A stretch of DNA of 64,000 bases from NCBI GenBank assembly GCA_945868845.1, contig CAMBMS010000005.1:113059-177058 (forward strand). The letters run 5' to 3'. The position numbers and the translations under genes were made by a program. The first letter of the stretch is position 1. Each line of letters begins with the position of its first letter. This document shows positions 59,398 to 64,000 of the stretch, one piece after another. The notes under the pieces are model-generated. The model saw only the letters and a list, made by a program, of their open reading frames with translations. It was not told the DNA's origin and made no database searches. The DNA is from Asaia bogorensis. Its GTDB lineage: Bacteria > Pseudomonadota > Alphaproteobacteria > Acetobacterales > Acetobacteraceae.

Positions 59398-60465
59398 ATG
59401 GCTTACAAGATCATGATCATGGGTGCGTCCTACGGGTCTCTGCTCGCTTCCAAGATTCTTTTTGGCGGCCATTCGGTGCACCTGATTTGCCTGCCTGCCG
59501 AAGCCGATCTGATCAATACCGAGGGCTTTCATGTCCGCATCCCAGTCCGAGGCCGCAAGGACCCGATCGAGATTGATTCGCGCAAGCTGCCAGGCAAGGT
59601 GACCGCCGGCGGCACGGCCGGCGTGAACCCGGCCGACTATGACCTGATAGGCCTCGCCATGCAGGAGCCGCAGTACCGCTCGCCGGGCGTGCGCGAACTT
59701 CTGGGCGCCGTGGGTAAATCCAAGGTGCCTTGCATGTCGATCATGAACATGCCGCCGCTGCCCTATGTGCAGCGCATCCCCGGCCTCGACTACGAACAAC
59801 TCAAGCTCGCCTATACCGATCCCACCGTGTGGGACAACTTCGACCCCGAGCGGCTGACGCTCTGTAGTCCCGATCCGCAGGCGATCCGCCCGCCAGACGA
59901 GAAGGTGAACGTGCTGCAGGTGACTTTGCCGACCAACTTCAAGGTCGCGCGGTTCAAGGATGAGAAGGCCACCGCCATCCTGCGCCAGCTCGAGAAGGAC
60001 ATCGACGCAGTGCGCTTCGACACGCCCGAAGGTAAGATCGAGCTGCCAGTGAAACTCCGGGTCTATGACGGAATATTCGTCCCGCTGGCGAAATGGGCGA
60101 TGCTGCTCGCCGGCAATTACCGCTGCGTGACCAAGGACGGCATGCGGACGGCGCAGGAAGCGGTGCACAGCGACATCGAGACCTCACGGTCGGTCTACAA
60201 TTTCGTCTTCGACCTCAGCGTCAAGATCGGCGCCGACCCGAAGGATCTCGTGCCGTTCGAGAAATATGCCGCGGCCGCCCAGAGCTTGGTGCGGCCGGCG
60301 TCGGCGGCACGGGCGCTCAGCAATGGCGTGCCCAACATCGAACGCGCCGATAAGCTGGTGCAGCTCATCGCCAGGCAGAAGGGCCTCAGCCATCCGGTGA
60401 TCGACGCGGGCGTCGCCCTAGTCGATGCCAGGCTCGATGCCAATCGAAAGAAGGCCGTCGCCTGA
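59398..60465 (+). CDS. ApbA/PanE-like ketopantoate-reductase-family dehydrogenase
   Basis: The 355-residue protein begins with a Rossmann segment KIMIMGASYGSLLASKILFG. The middle (RTAQEAVHSDIETSRSVYNF) and C-terminal helices resemble the ApbA/PanE/6-phosphogluconate-type fold. The usual GxGxxG is GASYGS, so NAD(P) binding is likely but not certain. The true substrate is unlikely to be ketopantoate, since the length exceeds PanE. Codon choice is noticeably more uniform (GGC, GCC, AAG) than in nearby genes. It sits between relic patches and has no operon partner. Confidence 0.7.
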   Translation: MAYKIMIMGASYGSLLASKILFGGHSVHLICLPAEADLINTEGFHVRIPVRGRKDPIEIDSRKLPGKVTAGGTAGVNPADYDLIGLAMQEPQYRSPGVRELLGAVGKSKVPCMSIMNMPPLPYVQRIPGLDYEQLKLAYTDPTVWDNFDPERLTLCSPDPQAIRPPDEKVNVLQVTLPTNFKVARFKDEKATAILRQLEKDIDAVRFDTPEGKIELPVKLRVYDGIFVPLAKWAMLLAGNYRCVTKDGMRTAQEAVHSDIETSRSVYNFVFDLSVKIGADPKDLVPFEKYAAAAQSLVRPASAARALSNGVPNIERADKLVQLIARQKGLSHPVIDAGVALVDARLDANRKKAVA

Positions 60466-60530
60466 AACAGACCCGAAAAGTTATGATCGCCGGTGCCACA
60501 TGGCCTCGCTAGCCATGTCACGATGAAGCA

Positions 60531-60760
60531 TTTCACTTCGGTTTGCGACGCAGTTGGAAATCCTGGCCTTCGATACCGGCGCCGTTTTCCAGGCTGCTAA
60601 CATCCGCGCCCAATTGGGACGCCAGGGCGAGGTGATCGTGAGCTACGATCTGCTGATCGCCCGGTATGTCCGCAACCGCGGCCTGATCGTGGTCACCGGC
60701 ATTTCACATGAATTCACCCGCGTCGCCAACCTGCGCCGTAAGGATTGGACACAGGAGTAA
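60531..60760 (+). pseudogene. VapC-type PIN toxin, 3' fragment
   Basis: About 75 residues of a PIN-domain ribonuclease C-terminus remain: LEILAFDTGAVFQAANIRAQ, VIVSYDLLIARYVRNRGLIV and VTGISHEFTRVANLR. The acidic residue of SYDLLIA persists, but the expected TNN/D-type motif is TGIS. The N-terminal half with the first catalytic Asp, and any vapB antitoxin, are missing. It ends five bases before the Spx-like gene. Confidence 0.75.
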
Positions 60761-60765
60761 CCAAC

Positions 60766-61116
60766 ATGCCCCCCACAATCCACGGCATCAAAGCCTGCGA
60801 CACCATGAAGAAGGCCCGCGCCTGGCTCGATTCCCACGGCATCATCTACCGCTTCCACGACTACAAAGCCCAAGGCATCGACGAAGCCACCCTGGGAAGC
60901 TGGGCACGCCAGGTCGGCTGGGAAATTCTGCTCAACCGCGCCGGCACCACCTTTCGCAAGCTGCCCGATGCCGACCGCGCGGACCTAAACGCGGAAAAAG
61001 CCATCCGCCTGATGCTCGCCCAACCCTCCATGATCAAGCGCCCGGTGCTGGAGGCGGGGGAGACCATCCTCGTCAGCTTCACCCCCGCGCTGTATGCGGC
61101 GCACTTCGGCGCTTGA
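60766..61116 (+). CDS. Spx/ArsC-family (YffB-like) reductase
   Basis: The 116-residue thioredoxin-fold protein has a single N-terminal Cys in GIKACDTMKKARAWLD. It also has HDYKAQGIDEATLGSWARQV, LLNRAGTTFRKLPDADR and the cis-Pro region MIKRPVLEAGETILVSF. It resembles YffB/arsenate-reductase-like proteins that use glutathione; true arsenate reduction is unproven. AGGAG precedes ATG 60766. Confidence 0.88.
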   Translation: MPPTIHGIKACDTMKKARAWLDSHGIIYRFHDYKAQGIDEATLGSWARQVGWEILLNRAGTTFRKLPDADRADLNAEKAIRLMLAQPSMIKRPVLEAGETILVSFTPALYAAHFGA

Positions 61117-61203
61117 GGCGCTGCCCGCACCCGCATGCCATGGTGTCCGGCGGCGGTTCTGGTCTAAGCATTCGCCACGTTCCATGTGAAAAGGGCACCG
61201 GCC

Positions 61204-62406
61204 ATGACGACACTGCACCCCACCCTAAAACAGCGCGGCCGCATATTCTTCGCTAATCCCGGCCCCACCAATATCCCCGAAAGCGTGCTGCGCGCCATCG
61301 ACCACGCCAGCGTAGACCATAACGACCCTGGCTTCATGGAAGTCTATGCCGACGGCATCTCCGGGCTGAAGCGTGTGCTGCGGACGGGACAGGAGCTGTT
61401 CATGTACGCCTCCTCCGGCCATGGCGCGTGGGAGGCCTCGTTCCTCAACCTGCTCTCCCCCGGCGACACGGTGCTGATCCTGGAATCCGGGCATTTTTCC
61501 AACGACTGGGCGCTAATGGGGCGGCAGTTGAATTTGGCTGTCCGCATGCTTCCGGCTGATTGGCGGCGTGGCGCCGATATGGGCAATTTGCAGGCGGTGC
61601 TGCGCGCCGATACCACGCACGCGATCAAGGCAGTCTGCGCGGTGCATAACGAGACCTCCACCGGTGTCGCGTTGTCGGTGCCGGACATCCGCGCCGCCAT
61701 CGATGCGACGCAACATCCAGCGCTATATCTGGTGGATACAATTTCCTCGCTCGGCTCGCTCGATTTCCGCATGGATGAATGGGGCGTCGATTGCGTGGTC
61801 GGCAGCTCGCAAAAGGGGCTGATGCTACCGACGGGGATGAGTTTCACTGGCGTCTCTGCTAAGGCGATGGCGGCGCATGGCCAGGCGGAGCTGGCGCGCT
61901 ATTACTTCGACTGGTCCTTAATGCTGAAGCGCCCGCAGAAAAGCTTCATCGGCACGGTGCCCACTAGCCTGTTCTACGGCCTGCGCGAATCGCTGCGCCT
62001 GCTGGAGGAAGAAGGGCTGGACGCTGTATTCGCCCGCCACGCCCGGCTCGGCCAGGCGGTGCGGCGCGCCGTGCAAGTCTGGTCCGGCAATAACGGCCCG
62101 CAACTGTATTGTACTGACCCCGCACGCACTTCCAACAGCGTCACCGCCATCCTGATGCCGGAGGGCCACGACGCGGACGTGCTGCGCCGCACGGCCTTGG
62201 GCAAATACAATGTCTCTCTCGGCGGCGGCCTTGGCCCTCTGAGCGGCAAAGTCTTCCGCATCGGCCATCTCGGCGATCTGAACGAGCCGATGATCCTCGG
62301 CACCCTGGCAGGAGTGGAAATGGCGCTGGCTGTTAACAAGGTGCCGCATGGCGCGGGCGGCGTGGCGGCGGCGATGGCGTATCTCGCCAGTACGACGGCA
62401 GCGTAG
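61204..62406 (+). CDS. Class V PLP aminotransferase (serine/alanine-glyoxylate type)
   Basis: The 400-residue enzyme matches serine-pyruvate/alanine-glyoxylate aminotransferases: FFANPGPTNIPESVLRAI, MYASSGHGAWEASFLNLLSP, AVCAVHNETSTGVALSVPDI and LVDTISSLGSLDFRMDEWGV. The PLP Lys is in GSSQKGLMLPTG. It transfers an amino group to glyoxylate or pyruvate. ATG 61204 is preferred; GTG 61186 is the alternative. The CoA transferase gene follows 5 bases later, so the two are likely one operon. Confidence 0.9.
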   Translation: MTTLHPTLKQRGRIFFANPGPTNIPESVLRAIDHASVDHNDPGFMEVYADGISGLKRVLRTGQELFMYASSGHGAWEASFLNLLSPGDTVLILESGHFSNDWALMGRQLNLAVRMLPADWRRGADMGNLQAVLRADTTHAIKAVCAVHNETSTGVALSVPDIRAAIDATQHPALYLVDTISSLGSLDFRMDEWGVDCVVGSSQKGLMLPTGMSFTGVSAKAMAAHGQAELARYYFDWSLMLKRPQKSFIGTVPTSLFYGLRESLRLLEEEGLDAVFARHARLGQAVRRAVQVWSGNNGPQLYCTDPARTSNSVTAILMPEGHDADVLRRTALGKYNVSLGGGLGPLSGKVFRIGHLGDLNEPMILGTLAGVEMALAVNKVPHGAGGVAAAMAYLASTTAA

Positions 62407-62411
62407 GCGTC

Positions 62412-63614
62412 ATGGCCGAACAGCGCCAACCACCCTTAGCCGGCGTGGTCGTGATCGACCTGTCGCATATCTATAACGGTCCCTACGCCACCTACTTGAT
62501 GGCAATGGCTGGCGCAAAGATTATCAAGGTGGAGCCGCGCGATGGCGAGCACCTGCGCATCCGCGCCAACCTGGGTGGCGCCGCCCTGCCTTTCGCCATG
62601 CTGAACGGCAACAAGCGCAGCGTCACGCTGAACTTAAAATCGCCGCGCGGGCGCGACCTGATCCTGAAAATGGTGCGTAAGGCCGATGTGCTAGTGGAGA
62701 ATTTCGCCCCTGGCGTAACCGAACGCAACGGCATCGGGCCCGAAGTGCTACGCGCGGCAAATCCACGCCTGATTTACGCATCCTCGACCGGCTATGGCCG
62801 CTCCGGCCCGTATCGCAATTACCCCGCGATGGATTTGACAATGCAGGCCATGTCCGGGGTGATGAGCATCACCGGCTTCCCCGATCGTCCGCCGATGAAG
62901 GCCGGTCCGGCTTTGTGCGATTTCTTCGCCGGCACGCATCTCTATGGCGCCATCCTAACCGCACTTTACGAACGTGAACGCACAGGCGAGGGCGGACTGG
63001 TGGAGGTCTCCATGATGGAATCAGTCTATGCCTCGCTGGCCTCCAACCTTGGCATGTATCATGCGCGCGGTGGCCAGGTGCCGGAGCGCACAGGCAACCG
63101 ACATGGCGGGCTGGGCGAATCTCCCTACAATGTCTATCCGGCTATGGATGGCCACATCGCCATCATCGGCAATCACGACCGGCATTTTACGGCCCTGTTG
63201 CAAGCGATGAAGCGCGAGGACCTAGCGAAGGACCCACGCTTCGCCAGCCTAAAGGCGCGCATCGCCAACATGGATGCGGTGGATGCGGTGGTGGCGGAAT
63301 GGACCGCGCAATTCCCCAAGGAAGAACTGGCCGAACAATTGCGTGCGCTGCGCGTACCCTGCGCGCCGGTCCGCGATTTGGCCGAAGTCATCAACGATCC
63401 ACATCTGCATGCTCGCGGCAGCCTAGAACGCATCCATCATCCGCAATTCGGCGATATCACGGTCCAGCGCAGCCCGATCCGCATAGCAGGTGCACCGCCT
63501 GTCCCGCTGGTGCCCAGCGCCGATCTCGGCGCCGATAACGCCGCCATCTATGGCGGCTGGCTGGGCTTGTCGGATAGTGAATTGTCCGAACTCGCTCGGG
63601 ATGACGTGATCTGA
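62412..63614 (+). CDS. Family III (CaiB/BaiF) CoA transferase
   Basis: The 400-residue protein has the family III pattern: DLSHIYNGPYATYLMAMAGA, IIKVEPRDGEHLRI, FAMLNGNKRSVTLNLKSPRG, VLVENFAPGVTERNGIG and YASSTGYGRSGPYRNYP. The catalytic Asp is in PAMDLTMQAMSGVM. It moves CoA between carboxylic acids without a covalent phospho-intermediate; donor and acceptor are unknown. It lies between the aminotransferase and an intradiol dioxygenase gene. Confidence 0.9.
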   Translation: MAEQRQPPLAGVVVIDLSHIYNGPYATYLMAMAGAKIIKVEPRDGEHLRIRANLGGAALPFAMLNGNKRSVTLNLKSPRGRDLILKMVRKADVLVENFAPGVTERNGIGPEVLRAANPRLIYASSTGYGRSGPYRNYPAMDLTMQAMSGVMSITGFPDRPPMKAGPALCDFFAGTHLYGAILTALYERERTGEGGLVEVSMMESVYASLASNLGMYHARGGQVPERTGNRHGGLGESPYNVYPAMDGHIAIIGNHDRHFTALLQAMKREDLAKDPRFASLKARIANMDAVDAVVAEWTAQFPKEELAEQLRALRVPCAPVRDLAEVINDPHLHARGSLERIHHPQFGDITVQRSPIRIAGAPPVPLVPSADLGADNAAIYGGWLGLSDSELSELARDDVI

Positions 63615-63675
63615 CCGTGTCGTGTAAGCTGGCACGGGCGGCCCGACGGGTGGCCGCGCGCCGGGGAGATCGAGC

Positions 63676-64000
63676 ATGTCCGATACCGCCACCGCCGCCT
63701 TGCAACGCACACCGGACCAGATTGTCGGTCCGTTCTACCCGGTGGGCAAAACCCCCGTCGGCTCGGACCTGACCCATGGCGGCAAGGCCGCCGGCGCTAT
63801 CCTCTATCTCAGCGGGCACGTGCTGACCACCGCCGGACCGCCGCTCGCCGGCGCCGAGGTCGAAATCTGGCAGGCCAATGCCAAGGGCCGCTATGACCAT
63901 CCGAACGATACCACTGCCGTGCCGCTGGATCCCGCCTTCACTGGCTTCGCCCGCGTCACCACGGATGCCGAAGGCCGCTATGCCTTCCACACCATCCGCC
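63676..64000 (+). CDS. Intradiol ring-cleavage dioxygenase, 3' truncated by window end
   Basis: The first 108 residues are visible. They match the protocatechuate/catechol dioxygenase beta-sandwich: DQIVGPFYPVGKTPVGSDLT, LYLSGHVLTTAGPPLAGAEV and VEIWQANAKGRYDHPNDTT. The first iron-ligand Tyr region (RYDHPND) is present. The rest, including the His ligands, is beyond base 64000. It is 61 bases downstream of the CoA transferase on the same strand. Confidence 0.82.
   Translation, partial: MSDTATAALQRTPDQIVGPFYPVGKTPVGSDLTHGGKAAGAILYLSGHVLTTAGPPLAGAEVEIWQANAKGRYDHPNDTTAVPLDPAFTGFARVTTDAEGRYAFHTIR

Noticed and set aside
59329..60168. Long minus-strand ORF (279 codons) opposite the ApbA-like gene
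   Set aside because: His/Arg/Gly-biased shadow frame; the sense ORF has a Rossmann motif and a better start.

Overview
The window is a GC-rich alphaproteobacterial chromosome segment. It most likely comes from a member of the Acetobacteraceae (Rhodospirillales) or a close relative. Three features support this. The tmRNA gene is circularly permuted (two-piece) and encodes the tag ANDNQALAVAA. It sits beside an SspB adaptor gene. Shikimate kinase and 3-dehydroquinate synthase are fused in one ORF, divergent from xerD with a short membrane-peptide ORF between. The family assignment is inference; the features themselves are read directly.

Layout. 0-3.6 kb: an HdrC/HdrB-like iron-sulfur pair, an isopenicillin-N-synthase-type oxygenase and an MFS transporter. 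3.6-9.5 kb: a FlgO-family relic, a gamma-glutamyltransferase-family enzyme, an MBL hydrolase, a decayed amidase and an M20 carboxypeptidase. 9-11.4 kb: small exported proteins and a DUF2889 protein. 11.4-14.2 kb: aroKB and xerD. 14.2-20.8 kb: a leucine/isovalerate catabolic cluster (acyl-CoA synthetase, isovaleryl-CoA dehydrogenase, both methylcrotonyl-CoA carboxylase subunits). 20.8-25.5 kb: a decayed UDP-glucuronate decarboxylase, a NIPSNAP protein, nadE and a nitroreductase. 25.6-28.8 kb: an overlapping trio of Cys-less thiolase-like protein, DUF35 protein and FAD oxidase. 28.9-33.2 kb: a carbonic anhydrase relic, a Bug/TctC receptor, a NIPSNAP protein, a ribokinase-family kinase and thyX. 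33.2-36.7 kb: ssrA, sspB, class I fumarase, a GST relic and a VOC protein. 37.1-41.5 kb: a tightly overlapping queuosine operon (VUT transporter, queA, tgt, queF, queG, RHH protein). 42-47.8 kb: a fused HyuA-HyuB/5-oxoprolinase, an RraA-like aldolase, a DjlA-like J protein and a muramoyl-alanine amidase. 48.3-54.2 kb: a probable catabolic cluster (Zn-ADH divergent from SDR, DHA2 exporter, TfdA-like dioxygenase, duplicated EthD-like protein, HpcH/HpaI aldolase). 54.2-57.7 kb: an rRNA m5C methyltransferase, a GNAT and guaA. 57.8-64 kb: a second TctC receptor, a patch of relics (IS3 OrfA, crotonase, VapC), an ApbA-like dehydrogenase, an Spx/ArsC-like protein, a class V aminotransferase, a family III CoA transferase and a truncated intradiol dioxygenase.

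Two themes stand out. First, at least nine genes are recognisably broken by stops, frameshifts or deletions while their neighbours are intact, and the only mobile-element trace is itself a relic. This suggests ongoing gene decay. Second, many intact genes are secondary-metabolite transport or catabolism modules packed with 1-4 base overlaps. I recognise no transcriptional regulator except one small ribbon-helix-helix protein. I saw no CRISPR array, no rRNA, no canonical tRNA and no intact insertion sequence.
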